Origin: Bdellovibrio sp. KM01
GTDB lineage: Bacteria > Bdellovibrionota > Bdellovibrionia > Bdellovibrionales > Bdellovibrionaceae
DNA length: 64,000 nucleotides
Direction: 5' to 3'
Assembly: GCF_013752535.1 (NCBI RefSeq)
Contig: NZ_CP058348.1
Location: forward strand, 1,488,001 to 1,552,000
Under the pieces are notes generated by a model. That model saw only the letters and a program-made list of their open reading frames with translations. It was not told the DNA's origin and made no database searches. A program made the translations under genes and the position numbers. Shown piece by piece: positions 8,478-17,949 of the stretch; within the stretch, counting starts at the first letter, position 1; every line of letters begins with the position of its first letter.

Positions 8478-9629
8478 ATGGATCAAGTATTGTTCGTGGC
8501 CGCCGAGGCCTCCAGCGTCACTTATGCTCAAAGAATTCTTGAGACCTGGAAAAAGCAGGGTCGTAAGATCCATGCTTTTGGTGTCGGCAGTCAGGACATG
8601 GAAAACCTGGGCTTTGAACGCCTGGGTAAATCCGAAGAGATGGCCGTGGTGGGTGCTGCTGAAATTATCGCAGCCTACAAGCCTCTGAAAGCGGTTTTTG
8701 ACAGCTTGGTTCGCGAAGCTGAAAAGCGTCGCCCTAAAGTGGCCGTGGTTATGGATTATCCGGAATTCAATCTGATGCTTGCTAAGAAATTGCACGCCAT
8801 GGGGATTCCGGTTGTTTATTATATTTCTCCACAAGTCTGGGCATGGCGTAAAGGCCGTGTTCACACGATTAAAAAATACTGCAAAAAAGTTTTCGTTCTT
8901 TTCCCGTTCGAAGTTCCTTTTTACGAAGAGCATGGTGTACCGGTGGATTTCGTGGGCCATCCATTATTGGATGAGTTGGACGAACGCCTGATTGATGATC
9001 CGTCTTATCTTAAGATTCATCGCAATCAAGTTGGTATCCGTGACGATGAAATCGTTTTGGGTCTGATGCCGGGCAGCCGTCGTCTGGAACTTAAACAGCA
9101 TTTCCAAATTCAATTGGATGCCGCACGTATTTTATCCAAGAAACATCCGAATTTAAAAATTGTCATCCTGACAGCTCCGACGTTCTCGAAAGAGAAAATG
9201 CAGGACTATCTGGAAGACTTCCGCCTGCCATACATTCTTTTGAAGGATGAACCCTTCCGCATGATCCATTTGGTGGATATGATGCTTGTTGCTTCGGGAA
9301 CAGCGACGTTGCAGGTCGGACTTTTGCAAAAACCGATGGTCATCATGTACAAAATGAAGTGGTTGACCGGAATCTTTGCACGTCTTTTGGTTCGTGGAAC
9401 CAAGTACTATGGTCTTGTGAATTTGATTTTGGGCAAAGAAGCAGTTCCGGAACGATTCCAGGGTGATGTGACTGCGGAAAATATGGCGGCCTTATTGGAT
9501 CGTTATATTACCGATGCAGCTTACAAAGCTTCTGTAAAAAAAGATCTCGCGTCCCTGCGCTCTCATTTGGGTGATAAAGGTGCCACCAACCGCGTGGTCA
9601 AAGCATTGGATGAGTATCTGACAGTATGA
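8478..9629 (+). CDS. lpxB: Lipid-A-disaccharide synthase LpxB
   Basis: Condenses lipid X with the UDP-diacyl sugar to form the tetra-acyl disaccharide core of lipid A, on the inner face of the inner membrane. The 383-residue chain shows family marks: the N-terminal VAAEASS, VMDYPEFNL, the YYISPQVWAWRKGR block, VGHPLLDEL, LMPGSRRLE and VASGTATLQ. It begins directly after the dehydrogenase stop and overlaps lpxK by 4 bases, so it is in one transcription unit with lpxA to the DUF3108 gene. Confidence 0.96.
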   Translation: MDQVLFVAAEASSVTYAQRILETWKKQGRKIHAFGVGSQDMENLGFERLGKSEEMAVVGAAEIIAAYKPLKAVFDSLVREAEKRRPKVAVVMDYPEFNLMLAKKLHAMGIPVVYYISPQVWAWRKGRVHTIKKYCKKVFVLFPFEVPFYEEHGVPVDFVGHPLLDELDERLIDDPSYLKIHRNQVGIRDDEIVLGLMPGSRRLELKQHFQIQLDAARILSKKHPNLKIVILTAPTFSKEKMQDYLEDFRLPYILLKDEPFRMIHLVDMMLVASGTATLQVGLLQKPMVIMYKMKWLTGIFARLLVRGTKYYGLVNLILGKEAVPERFQGDVTAENMAALLDRYITDAAYKASVKKDLASLRSHLGDKGATNRVVKALDEYLTV

Positions 9630-10642
9630 AGCCCTATTTGAAACCGCTTTCTTATCTTTACGAACGAGTCGTGAGTATTAAGAACTCAATGTACGATCGT
9701 GGAATGATCGGTGCATACAAAGCGCCGGTGAAAGTGATCAGTATTGGAAATTTGACAGTGGGCGGGACGGGGAAAACTCCGATCACGGATTTCTGTTTAA
9801 AAGCTTTGGTGCGAGATGGAAAAAGAGTCGCCGTGGTCAGTCGTTCTTATCGCGCAGATGCCTCGGCTTCTGTGCGTGTGGATGTCACTCATCCCCATGC
9901 GGCCCGCTATTACGGTGATGAGCCGGTATTGCTTGCACAGGCCAATCCCGAAGTGACAGTCTTTGTTGGAGACAGCAAGTGGCGTACGGCAGAGTACTCA
10001 ACCAGAAATCATGGGCCTTTTGATGTGATCGTGGTCGATGATGGTTTTCAGCATCGTAAACTTCACCGTGATTTTAATATCGTGATTCTGGATGCAACAG
10101 AACCTTGGGCGAACTATCAAGTTGTTCCTGAAGGTCGCGGTCGTGAATCCTGGGATGGGTTGCAACGTGCCGATTTAATTTTGTTCACAAAGTGCAATCT
10201 TGCAGACGAGCAGAGTTTAAAGCAGGTGCAAAGTCATTTGCCTCCGGGTAAAGAAGTTTTGTATTTCGGTTATGACATTGTCGATATCCATAACGGAGAG
10301 CTGACTCTGCCGACGGAAACTTTGCGTGGAAAAAAACTTTTCCTGGTCTCTGCCATCGCTCGCCCCGACGTGTTTGAAAAGATGATGCGTACTTACGGTG
10401 AGATCTCAAAAAAGAGTCTGCATTATCGTGACCATCACCAGTATTCAAATGAAGATGCACAAAAGATTGCCGCTGAATTTGGCAAGTCCGGCTGCGACTA
10501 CTTAGTGACGACTTCCAAAGATGCCGTCAAACTTCGTCGACTTTTGCAGGATCCTAAACTGCTTTGGAGCACCAATCTTCAGGTGGAAGAATTCGGAGAC
10601 AAAGGACGTCTGCATGAGATTATTGGTCAGCTTTTTAGCTAA
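9626..10642 (+). CDS. lpxK: Tetraacyldisaccharide 4'-kinase LpxK
   Basis: Membrane-associated kinase that phosphorylates the 4' position of the lipid A disaccharide. The 338-residue chain carries the P-loop in SIGNLTVGGTGKTP (about residues 40-53), VVDDGFQHRKLHRD and the C-terminal TTSKDAVK block. Bdellovibrio lipid A has been described as neutral, with mannose in place of phosphate. An intact kinase gene therefore suggests that phosphate is added and later replaced or removed, or that phosphorylation is needed as an intermediate step. The last 29 bases overlap the next gene. Confidence 0.95.
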   Translation: MKPYLKPLSYLYERVVSIKNSMYDRGMIGAYKAPVKVISIGNLTVGGTGKTPITDFCLKALVRDGKRVAVVSRSYRADASASVRVDVTHPHAARYYGDEPVLLAQANPEVTVFVGDSKWRTAEYSTRNHGPFDVIVVDDGFQHRKLHRDFNIVILDATEPWANYQVVPEGRGRESWDGLQRADLILFTKCNLADEQSLKQVQSHLPPGKEVLYFGYDIVDIHNGELTLPTETLRGKKLFLVSAIARPDVFEKMMRTYGEISKKSLHYRDHHQYSNEDAQKIAAEFGKSGCDYLVTTSKDAVKLRRLLQDPKLLWSTNLQVEEFGDKGRLHEIIGQLFS

Positions 10643-11495
10643 AATCGGAATATTCTTTAGCAGTATTTTGCCGCGGAAAGTTCAAAGACTTTCGGGTTCT
10701 TGGATTGGCTTTCTGTGGTGGGACGTCTTTGGATTTCGCAAAAAAATCGTGCTCGGTAATTTGCACATTGCCTATCCTGAGTGGACCGAGGAACAACGCA
10801 AAAAAGTCGGTCGCGAATCAGTTTACCAATTGGGTTATAACTTTGGGGAATTCTTTTTTATTCCCAACATGACCCGCCAATGGGTTGATCAGAATGTGGT
10901 TTTTGAAGGTCTGGAAAACTATGAAAAGGCCAAAGCCCTGGGTAAAGGATTCTTTTATCTGACTTTGCATCTGGGGAACGGGGATTTGGCGGCGAACGCA
11001 TTATCCGTTATCGGCCAGGATATCAGCATTATTACCAAACGTTTTAAAACCCAGTGGTTCAATGACCTTTGGTTTTCCATTCGCGGTGCGGGTGGTGTGA
11101 AGTACATAGATGCCCATGGGCCAACGAATGCTTTTGATATTCTGAAAGCACTTAAACGCAACTCAGGCCTTGTATTCGTTCTAGATCAATACATGGGAAA
11201 ACCCTTTGGTGTAGCAACGACGTTTTTTGGGAAGCGCACGGGTACAGCCTATGGTCTGGCTTTGTTTGCGCAGAAAACCAAAGCACCGGTTCTGCCTATC
11301 TACACCTACGAGGGAAATGATGGGAAAGTTCATGTCGTCATCGAGCCAGCTATGGACTTGAGCGTCTCTATCGTTGAAGATAAGGACCAGAGCATTGTGA
11401 ATCTGACACAGTCTTTTTCTGATAAATTGGAAGAGATCGTGCGAAAACATCCTGAACAATGGATGTGGGTTCATAGACGATGGAAGGACTTTTAG
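10614..11495 (+). CDS. Lipid A biosynthesis late acyltransferase (LpxL/HtrB family)
   Basis: Adds a secondary acyl chain to the lipid A precursor at the inner membrane. The 293-residue chain has an N-terminal hydrophobic anchor, the catalytic HX4D motif in HLGNGD, and the family stretches LVFVLDQYMGKPFGV and PEQWMWVHRRWK. ATG 10614 (MRLLVSFLAKIG) is the sensible start. A longer frame from 10521 exists but would run deep into lpxK and adds residues foreign to the family. Whether it acts as LpxL or LpxM cannot be told. Confidence 0.9.
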   Translation: MRLLVSFLAKIGIFFSSILPRKVQRLSGSWIGFLWWDVFGFRKKIVLGNLHIAYPEWTEEQRKKVGRESVYQLGYNFGEFFFIPNMTRQWVDQNVVFEGLENYEKAKALGKGFFYLTLHLGNGDLAANALSVIGQDISIITKRFKTQWFNDLWFSIRGAGGVKYIDAHGPTNAFDILKALKRNSGLVFVLDQYMGKPFGVATTFFGKRTGTAYGLALFAQKTKAPVLPIYTYEGNDGKVHVVIEPAMDLSVSIVEDKDQSIVNLTQSFSDKLEEIVRKHPEQWMWVHRRWKDF

Positions 11496-12610
11496 TGAAT
11501 AAGTGTTCGTTGCTTGCAGGCATTGTTGTACTTTCTCTTTTGACTGCGTGTTCGACTTCGTTTTTGAAGTACGAAAAGCAAGATCAATTAAAAAAGATCG
11601 ACGAATTCGAAAAAGCCGTAAAAATTGAAGAGCCTTCTGCGCCGGCTGAAACTAGCGAAGCGACTTCTGCGACAAAACCTGCCGAAGTTGCAAAACGTGA
11701 ATCGGCAGCACCGGCGAAATCTTCCAAAGACTCTAAGTCTGCGAAAGTGACAGCACCTTCGCCTTTAATTAAAGACGCAAAAAAGGCTCCAGCCAAAACC
11801 AAAAAAGGTTCTAAGGTGGCAGCGGCACCAGCGGCTGTTGAATCCACTCGTCGTCAGCCGGAAATCGAAGACGATGCAGGATTTAATGGTCGTCGTCCTG
11901 TGGTCGATCCGTTCCGCGTGGGTGAGGAAGTTGTTCATAACGTTTCTTACTTTAAAATGTCAGCGGGGGAGTTGCGTTTTAAAACTTTACCGATGGCCAC
12001 AGTAAACGGTCGTAAATCTTATAAGCACAATATCGCGATTAAAACTATCTCTTTGTTCGCATCCGTTTATACAGTGGAAGATAGCGTGGATATTTTCATG
12101 GATTACGAAACTGTGACACCAACAGTGTTTGAGCTTCACGTGAAAGAATCCGGTCAGTTGCGCGAAGCTAAGATGCTTTTTGATAGCGTTAATAAGATGG
12201 CGACTTACTGGGAAAAGAAAGTCACCAAGCAAGACGGCGAAGAAGAAAAAAGAGAACAGTGGGAGCTTGAGGAGTACGCGCAAAACGTTTACAGCGCGAT
12301 CTTTTATATGCGCATGTTCCAATGGGAAATCGGTAAAGAGTACGCTTTCCGTGTTTCCAACGATAAAGAAAACCTGGTCTTCTCTGGTAAAGCTATTCGT
12401 AAAGAAGTTTTGGATACAGAGTTAGGTCCGATGAAAGCCATCGTGATGCAGCCAAATATCACTCTTAAAGGAAAGTTTAAACCGATCGGTGAAAACTTGA
12501 TCTGGCTTTCTGATGACGAGCACAAGTACATCTTGCGTATCGAAGCTAAAATCAAAATCGGAACTTTAGTTTCTGAAGTCGTTTCAATTAAACCAGGAAA
12601 GGCTCCTTAG
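11495..12610 (+). CDS. DUF3108 lipoprotein at the end of the lipid A operon
   Basis: Function unknown. The N-terminus is a signal peptide with lipobox LTAC (conserved Cys near residue 19), followed by a roughly 100-residue Ala/Lys/Pro/Ser-rich flexible stretch. From about DPFRVGEEVVHNVSYFKMSAG onwards lies a DUF3108 beta-rich domain typical of periplasmic proteins. I prefer GTG 11495, which overlaps the preceding stop by one base and has AAGGA 6 bases upstream; the ATG at 11480 would place that ribosome site inside the gene. The long linker and anchor suggest a domain reaching from the membrane into the periplasm. Its place in the operon hints at a role in lipopolysaccharide or outer-membrane homeostasis, but this is only guilt by association. 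Confidence 0.82.
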   Translation: MNKCSLLAGIVVLSLLTACSTSFLKYEKQDQLKKIDEFEKAVKIEEPSAPAETSEATSATKPAEVAKRESAAPAKSSKDSKSAKVTAPSPLIKDAKKAPAKTKKGSKVAAAPAAVESTRRQPEIEDDAGFNGRRPVVDPFRVGEEVVHNVSYFKMSAGELRFKTLPMATVNGRKSYKHNIAIKTISLFASVYTVEDSVDIFMDYETVTPTVFELHVKESGQLREAKMLFDSVNKMATYWEKKVTKQDGEEEKREQWELEEYAQNVYSAIFYMRMFQWEIGKEYAFRVSNDKENLVFSGKAIRKEVLDTELGPMKAIVMQPNITLKGKFKPIGENLIWLSDDEHKYILRIEAKIKIGTLVSEVVSIKPGKAP

Positions 12611-12645
12611 AGCTTTTCCCGCATTCAGGTAAAGTCCTTAGAGTC

Positions 12646-13131
12646 ATGAAACTCCAAATTCGCAAAGCTGTAAAATCTGACGTTCCAGCAATTTTAAATT
12701 TCATCAAACTGTTGGCGGAATATGAAAAGCTGTCCCACGAAGTTATCGCGACACTAAAACTTCTTGAAGAACAAATCTTTGGTGATAAATCTCCAGTACA
12801 AGTTCTGATTGCAGAACTTGATGCTAAGCCTGTGGGCTTCGCCCTGTATTTCTATAACTTCAGCACCTTCTTGGGTCGCAAAGGAATTTATCTGGAGGAT
12901 CTGTTTGTTCTGCCAGATACACGCGGGCAGGGTGTGGGTAAAAGCCTGCTTCAAGCTCTGGCGGCACAAGCCGTGGCTGAAGGCTGTGGACGTGTCGAAT
13001 GGTCCGTCCTTGATTGGAACAAGCCTGCCATTGATTTCTATAAATCTATCGGTGCAGGTCCCATGGATGAATGGACCGTGTATCGCCTGACCGGCGAAAA
13101 CCTAAAAGCCTTTGCAAGTGGAGCCAAATAA
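12646..13131 (+). CDS. GNAT-family N-acetyltransferase (diamine acetyltransferase-like)
   Basis: Small acetyl-CoA-dependent N-acetyltransferase of 161 residues. The acetyl-CoA loop reads RGQGVGKSLLQAL, preceded by GIYLEDLFVLPD and followed by VEWSVLDWNKPAIDFYKSIGA. This arrangement is typical of the spermidine/thialysine acetyltransferase branch of the family, so a polyamine or amino-acid-like amine is the likeliest substrate. Its stop codon abuts that of the converging cyclic-nucleotide-domain gene with no gap. Confidence 0.88.
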   Translation: MKLQIRKAVKSDVPAILNFIKLLAEYEKLSHEVIATLKLLEEQIFGDKSPVQVLIAELDAKPVGFALYFYNFSTFLGRKGIYLEDLFVLPDTRGQGVGKSLLQALAAQAVAEGCGRVEWSVLDWNKPAIDFYKSIGAGPMDEWTVYRLTGENLKAFASGAK

Positions 13132-14262
13132 TCACTTCGCCTGCTGATCGCGGGCGATGCGTTGAGCTGCCAGGGTCTCGATGACTTTGGCTAAAACCAG
13201 GTTCTGCGCCAAAGTTTTATAAAACGCATTTTGTTCAATTTCTAAAAGCACTGTGTCTCTTTGTGTGGTCACGGTCGCTGTTCTGACTCCGCCTGAAACT
13301 AAAAGTGAAATCTCGCCAAAACAAGTTCCTTGATTTAGAACGTTGATGTTTTGACCTTTTTGACTGATGACCACGGAACCTTGGATCACGATGTAACAAG
13401 TATTTCCCGTTTGTCCTTCATGGAAAAGAACCTGATTGGCCGGAGCCTGTACCAAGCGACCTGTGAAAATCAAAGCATCCAAACTGTCTGTGGGAAGATC
13501 TTTGAAGAAAGGCGAAGACAATAGTGCCTGCATCACCCAAAAGCGATGTTGCAGGGCTTGGGCCTTATCAGACTTAATCAAGTTATCGTATTCGGGCAGG
13601 TGATGAACGCGCAACACTTCACAAGCGGAATTGGTGATGACGTCTGCATTGCGCGGTTGATTTAACAGGAATCCGCGCTCACCAAAAAGTGCGCCAGATC
13701 CAAGAGTCGCGACCAATTGTCTGCGTGTTTCGGAAGTCACTTTGTAAATAGAGGCCTGACCTTTTAGTAAAACAAAAAGATCGCGGGAGTTTTGCCCTGA
13801 ATGAGTGATGCGAATATTTGGGGGCACCGTAAACACTTCCGCTTTTTGCAAAAGGTACGAAGCCAAGCTTGGTTCTAAAGAGCGAAAAAAGGGCAGAGTT
13901 GAAGGGTCTGGCTTCACCTGACGACCACTCATCACATCGATAGAACTAAACACCAACGGTGAATCGTCAGAGTTTACTTTTTTGAAGTAATCGATGACAT
14001 TTGGATTTGAAATCAATCGTTCGTTAACCAGAAACTGAATCAAACTGTAAAGCTCCCGAAAGCTGACAAGCCAACCTTGTCCCAGGAAAAACTGCACCAG
14101 GCCTTCAATAGATGATCCCGATTTGAAAACTTCAAGATAGGAAAACTGTAAGGCATTCAGCTCAAAACTGCCTAAACCTGAAGGCAGAAATACAGTGCCG
14201 CCCCCAGCGTGTTTCTGGGTTTTTACGGCTTTAAGTTGAAGTGTTTCCCGTTCGATCTTCAT
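13132..14262 (-). CDS. Protein with two cyclic-nucleotide-binding domains
   Basis: The 376-residue protein contains two tandem CRP-type cyclic-nucleotide-binding beta barrels (about residues 125-235 and 250-360). Each has the phosphate-binding-cassette pattern: GSGALFGERGFLL with following NQPRNADV in the first, and GTCFGEISLLVSGGVRTATV in the second. The N-terminal 120 residues are an unrecognised domain that resembles no enzyme or DNA-binding domain. No helix-turn-helix, kinase or channel segment is visible, so it probably works as a regulatory subunit or sensor of cAMP or cGMP through protein contacts. It is read away from the GT9 genes. Confidence 0.85.
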   Translation of the reverse strand: MKIERETLQLKAVKTQKHAGGGTVFLPSGLGSFELNALQFSYLEVFKSGSSIEGLVQFFLGQGWLVSFRELYSLIQFLVNERLISNPNVIDYFKKVNSDDSPLVFSSIDVMSGRQVKPDPSTLPFFRSLEPSLASYLLQKAEVFTVPPNIRITHSGQNSRDLFVLLKGQASIYKVTSETRRQLVATLGSGALFGERGFLLNQPRNADVITNSACEVLRVHHLPEYDNLIKSDKAQALQHRFWVMQALLSSPFFKDLPTDSLDALIFTGRLVQAPANQVLFHEGQTGNTCYIVIQGSVVISQKGQNINVLNQGTCFGEISLLVSGGVRTATVTTQRDTVLLEIEQNAFYKTLAQNLVLAKVIETLAAQRIARDQQAK

Positions 14263-14377
14263 TCCACCGTCTTATCGGAAAAAAGCGCCTCGTTTTTGCC
14301 GAGTCCTTAGTCCTGAATTTGCCAGGCCAGACTCTGTCATTATGAGTGCCAGCTGGGGGATGCTCTACAATAATGTC

Positions 14378-15550
14378 ATGGCGCAAACAAATTGTCGGAA
14401 CTTCTCTGGATATAAACCCTGTATGAAAAGTCAGACCTGTGACTCTCAGTGCGCTTCTTTTGACGCTCCAAAGATGTCCGTTCTTATAGTACACCTAGGG
14501 GCCTTAGGTGCCGTGGTTCGTAGCACCAGTTTATTGAAGGCCATCAAACGTAAATATCCTTCTTCAATGATTACCTGGGTCACCGATGCTCCGGCTCATG
14601 TTCTGTTGCAAAATCATCCTGTAATTGATCGCGTTTTGACCACGAAGGAAGCAGACCTTCTGCAATTGGGAGCTTTGCAATTCGATGTGGGAATGGTGAT
14701 TGATAAATCACTAAAAGCCGTGGGCGTGCTTCGTCATACGCAGGTTGATCAGATTTTTGGTTTCATGGCAAACCCCGTAACCGGAGCCATTGTGCCAGCG
14801 ACTCCTGCGGCAGAAGAGTTGTGGGAGCTGGGCCTTAATAATCAAAAAAAGTTTTTTGAAAATAAAAAACCTGAAACTCAGTTAATGATTGAGGCTTTGG
14901 AGTTAGGGCCATTTAAGCGTGATCCTTATTGGTTACCACTATCTGAATCCGAGAATGCAGAACTTCATTTCCGTCGTCAGAGTTTTCTGACTGTCGGCAA
15001 AAAATGGGTTTTGGGTTTTAACACCGGCTGTAGCACTGTGATTGCCGCAAAAAAACTCACCGTGGAGTTTCATCGTTTGATGATCAAATCCCTCCAAAGT
15101 CGCTATCCCGAGGCGCAACTCGTGTTGCTCGGGGGCCCCGAGGACACAGAGCGAAATGCGGAAATTGCGAAGGGCCTTTCTGTTATTTCAACGGCGACCC
15201 AAAGCGGTTTGCGTGACGGTTTGATCAGTGTCGCGGCTTGTGATGTTGTCATCACGGGCGACAGTTTAGGAATGCATATGGCCATTTCTCAAGGGAAACA
15301 AGTTGTCGCGTGGTTCGGTCCGACATGTGCCCATGAAATAGATCTTTATGACCGGGGAGTGTCGATTCTCTCGAAAAGCCCGTGCAGTCCTTGCTGGAAG
15401 AGAGCTTGTGAAAAAAGCATAATGTGCTACGATCAGGTCTCTTTGCAGGAGATCGTTCATGCCGTTGAATCTTGTCGTACAAACAGCCTTTCTGGGGGAC
15501 TTGCTTTTGGCAATTCCGCTCCTAAAACGCTGTCGTCAGATTTGGCCTGA
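14378..15550 (+). CDS. Glycosyltransferase family 9 (heptosyltransferase-type), Cys-rich N-terminus
   Basis: A GT-B fold transferase of the ADP-heptose:LPS heptosyltransferase family, expected to build the inner core of lipopolysaccharide on the cytoplasmic face. The Rossmann start reads MSVLIVHLGALGAVVRSTSLL, and the C-terminal nucleotide-binding half includes LLGGPEDTERNAEI and VITGDSLGMHMAISQGK. Before it lies a short tail CRNFSGYKPCMKSQTCDSQC, and another Cys cluster CSPCWKRAC lies near the end, which suggests a metal site. The start is uncertain (ATG 14342, 14360 or 14378); I chose 14378 because the Cys tail begins right after it and none has a good ribosome site. Confidence 0.85.
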   Translation: MAQTNCRNFSGYKPCMKSQTCDSQCASFDAPKMSVLIVHLGALGAVVRSTSLLKAIKRKYPSSMITWVTDAPAHVLLQNHPVIDRVLTTKEADLLQLGALQFDVGMVIDKSLKAVGVLRHTQVDQIFGFMANPVTGAIVPATPAAEELWELGLNNQKKFFENKKPETQLMIEALELGPFKRDPYWLPLSESENAELHFRRQSFLTVGKKWVLGFNTGCSTVIAAKKLTVEFHRLMIKSLQSRYPEAQLVLLGGPEDTERNAEIAKGLSVISTATQSGLRDGLISVAACDVVITGDSLGMHMAISQGKQVVAWFGPTCAHEIDLYDRGVSILSKSPCSPCWKRACEKSIMCYDQVSLQEIVHAVESCRTNSLSGGLAFGNSAPKTLSSDLA

Positions 15551-16553
15551 TCATCAACTGGGCCTGGTCTGTCGCAAAGGTTTTGGCGATTTTTTCCTGA
15601 AAACTCATCTGGTTGATCAAGTTTTTGAAATTAAAAAGGGTGATGCCGAGTCCTACAACCAGGCCTTGAACGGAATCGCGCAACATCAGGTGAATTACCT
15701 TGTGTCTCCGCACGAGTCATTGCGCACGATTTTCTTTTGTCGCAAAATCAAAGCTCAACATAAAATCGGTTTTAAAAAATTCTGGAGCTTTTTGGCTTTT
15801 TCGCAAACGGTGAAAAAACCGATGCTCTTGCCAGATCCTTTGCGCCAGATGAGTCTGTTGCAAGAAGTGGATCCTAAACTTAAAGACCTTCTGACCTCTT
15901 ACGCACAAACAGAAAAGCCTTACGCCACTGATTTCAAGGGAAAGCTTTCGGCTCCGCCGGAATGGTCTTCCATGAGTGTGCGTGCTGAAGTTTTAAAGTG
16001 CGTCGATACTTACCGTGATTTGGAAAAGCGTTATGACCTTAAAGGTTTGAATGATGATCGCGCGGTTTTGATGTTTCCGGGCTCGGTGTGGGCGACGAAA
16101 CGTTGGACCAAAGAGGGCTTTGTTGAAACAGGAAAGTCTTTGCAGTCGCAGGGATATCAAGTCTATGTCATGGGTGGCCCTGGTGAAGAAACTCTTGCAG
16201 AGGAAGTCTCTCAGGCGATTCCGGGCTCTTTGTGTATTGCCGGTAAAACTTCAATCTTGGAATCGACACAGATTATTGCTCGAGCTCGCTTATTGGTAGG
16301 GAACGACAGCGCGGCATCACACATGGCCGCGGCCTGCGAAACGCCGCTGATTTCAGTTTTTGGGCCCACAGTTTTAAGATTTGGATTTAGACCGTGGTCT
16401 GCCAGCACCTATATTGCGCAGAAAGAAAATCTGCCGTGCCGTCCCTGTGGCAAGCACGGGCACCAGAAGTGCCCGATTAAAACCCATGTTTGCATGACTC
16501 ACCTGCCAGCTGAGCAGGTGGTGCAAAAAGCCGAATTTATTCTTCGCTCGTAA
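15459..16553 (+). CDS. Second glycosyltransferase family 9 protein (heptosyltransferase-type)
   Basis: Another GT-B heptosyltransferase-family enzyme of 364 residues, starting NLVVQTAFLGDLLLAIPLLK and carrying VLMFPGSVWATKRWTKEGF, VMGGPGEET and LLVGNDSAASHMAAACETPLI. A Cys-rich C-terminal segment (CRPCGKHGHQKCPIKTHVC) parallels that of its neighbour. Its start lies 92 bases inside the preceding gene in another frame, with GGAG at 15448-15451 just upstream, so the two are translationally linked. They probably add successive core sugars. The 3' end overlaps the converging regulator gene by 17 bases. Confidence 0.88.
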   Translation: MPLNLVVQTAFLGDLLLAIPLLKRCRQIWPDHQLGLVCRKGFGDFFLKTHLVDQVFEIKKGDAESYNQALNGIAQHQVNYLVSPHESLRTIFFCRKIKAQHKIGFKKFWSFLAFSQTVKKPMLLPDPLRQMSLLQEVDPKLKDLLTSYAQTEKPYATDFKGKLSAPPEWSSMSVRAEVLKCVDTYRDLEKRYDLKGLNDDRAVLMFPGSVWATKRWTKEGFVETGKSLQSQGYQVYVMGGPGEETLAEEVSQAIPGSLCIAGKTSILESTQIIARARLLVGNDSAASHMAAACETPLISVFGPTVLRFGFRPWSASTYIAQKENLPCRPCGKHGHQKCPIKTHVCMTHLPAEQVVQKAEFILRS

Positions 16554-17949
16554 AATCTTTGACGTTGATGCCGTATTTACGGATTTTGCGCAGCAAAGTA
16601 TTCTTAGGAATATTTGCTTGAGCCACCGTTTGATTGATACGACCGTGATTGGCTTTCAATGCACTCACGATAAATTCTTTTTCCATACCTTCTTTGAAGA
16701 CATCGAAATCCAACGGACCATTATAGCCCACGTTCGCTGTTTTTTCCGGAGCTTCTTTCGGAGCTAATTTCAAAGACTCGGGCAAAGACTCCAAAGTGAT
16801 CTGCTGGGAGTTTTCTACAATGAACGCGCGCTCAACCACATTTTCAAGCTCGCGAATATTTCCTGGCCAGCGATATGCTTTCAACATTTCCAAGGCTTCG
16901 GCATCGATACCATTGATCACACGTGCGTGTTGCCGAGAGAATTTTTTGATAAAGTGTTGTGCCAAAGCCAGGATGTCATCTGTACGCTCACGCAAAGGTG
17001 GCAAGAAGATTGGCATAACGTTCAAGCGATAGAACAAGTCTTCGCGGAATGTGCCATCGGCCATCATTTTTTCTAAGTTACGATTTGTCGCTGCGATAAT
17101 GCGGGTGTTCGATTTCACTTCACGGTTGCTGCCGACAGGAGTGAATTTCTTTTCCTGAAGAACGCGCAGAAGTTTAACCTGCATATCCGGACGAAGCTCA
17201 CCGATTTCATCCAGGAACAAAGTTCCGTTGTTCGCCATTTGGAATTTACCGATTTTACGTTCAATCGCACCGGTGAAGGCTCCTTTTTCGTGACCGAAAA
17301 GTTCGCTCTCCATCAAGTTTTCAGGAATCGCACCACAGTTGATCGCCACAAAGCTTCCCGCTTTACGAGGGGAGTTGAAGTGAATCGCGCGTGCGACCAA
17401 TTCTTTACCTGTACCGTTTTCACCACGAATTAAAACTGTCGTATCGACTTTGCACAGACGATAGATCAGGTTGAACACGTCCTTCATCTTTTGTGATGAA
17501 CCCACGAATTCAGATTCCACGTCGTCGTCAAAGATTGGATTCGACAAAGCCAGAGAAGAAACCAGATCGCGGGCCTCTTGGCTTTTGCGAACGATTTCAG
17601 TCAGCGTCTGTGGATTGACTGGTTTTTCAACGTAGTCATAAGCGCCTTCTTTGATCGCGAGAACCGCATCGTGCAAGTTCGAGTGAGCCGTCATTAATAC
17701 CACAAAGGTACGAGGATCGTGCTCTTTGATGGCTGTCAATGCTTCGATACCATTCATCTCTGGCATCTTTACGTCCATCAAAACCAAGTCCCAAGACTGT
17801 TGTTTTACTTTTTCAAATGCTTCTTTGCCTGTGGCTGCTTCATCGATGACGAATTCAATTTCCGGCATCGTGGATTTAAGGATTGAGATAACGGAACGAC
17901 GCAATTCTGCTTCGTCGTCCACGATCAGGGTGTTCAATTGGTTGATCAT
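16537..17949 (-). CDS. NtrC-family sigma-54-dependent response regulator
   Basis: A 470-residue transcription activator with three domains: receiver (phospho-acceptor Asp59 in [13 protein letters not shown]), AAA+ ATPase (Walker A GENGTGKE at about 176-183, the sigma-54 contact loop GAFTGA at about 223-228) and a C-terminal Fis-type helix-turn-helix ([20 protein letters not shown]). It overlaps the start of its partner kinase gene by 4 bases on the same strand, so the two form a two-component pair. Its target promoters are not evident; one sigma-54 promoter lies in this window at 57.2 kb. Confidence 0.95.
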   Translation of the reverse strand: MINQLNTLIVDDEAELRRSVISILKSTMPEIEFVIDEAATGKEAFEKVKQQSWDLVLMDVKMPEMNGIEALTAIKEHDPRTFVVLMTAHSNLHDAVLAIKEGAYDYVEKPVNPQTLTEIVRKSQEARDLVSSLALSNPIFDDDVESEFVGSSQKMKDVFNLIYRLCKVDTTVLIRGENGTGKELVARAIHFNSPRKAGSFVAINCGAIPENLMESELFGHEKGAFTGAIERKIGKFQMANNGTLFLDEIGELRPDMQVKLLRVLQEKKFTPVGSNREVKSNTRIIAATNRNLEKMMADGTFREDLFYRLNVMPIFLPPLRERTDDILALAQHFIKKFSRQHARVINGIDAEALEMLKAYRWPGNIRELENVVERAFIVENSQQITLESLPESLKLAPKEAPEKTANVGYNGPLDFDVFKEGMEKEFIVSALKANHGRINQTVAQANIPKNTLLRKIRKYGINVKDFTSEE

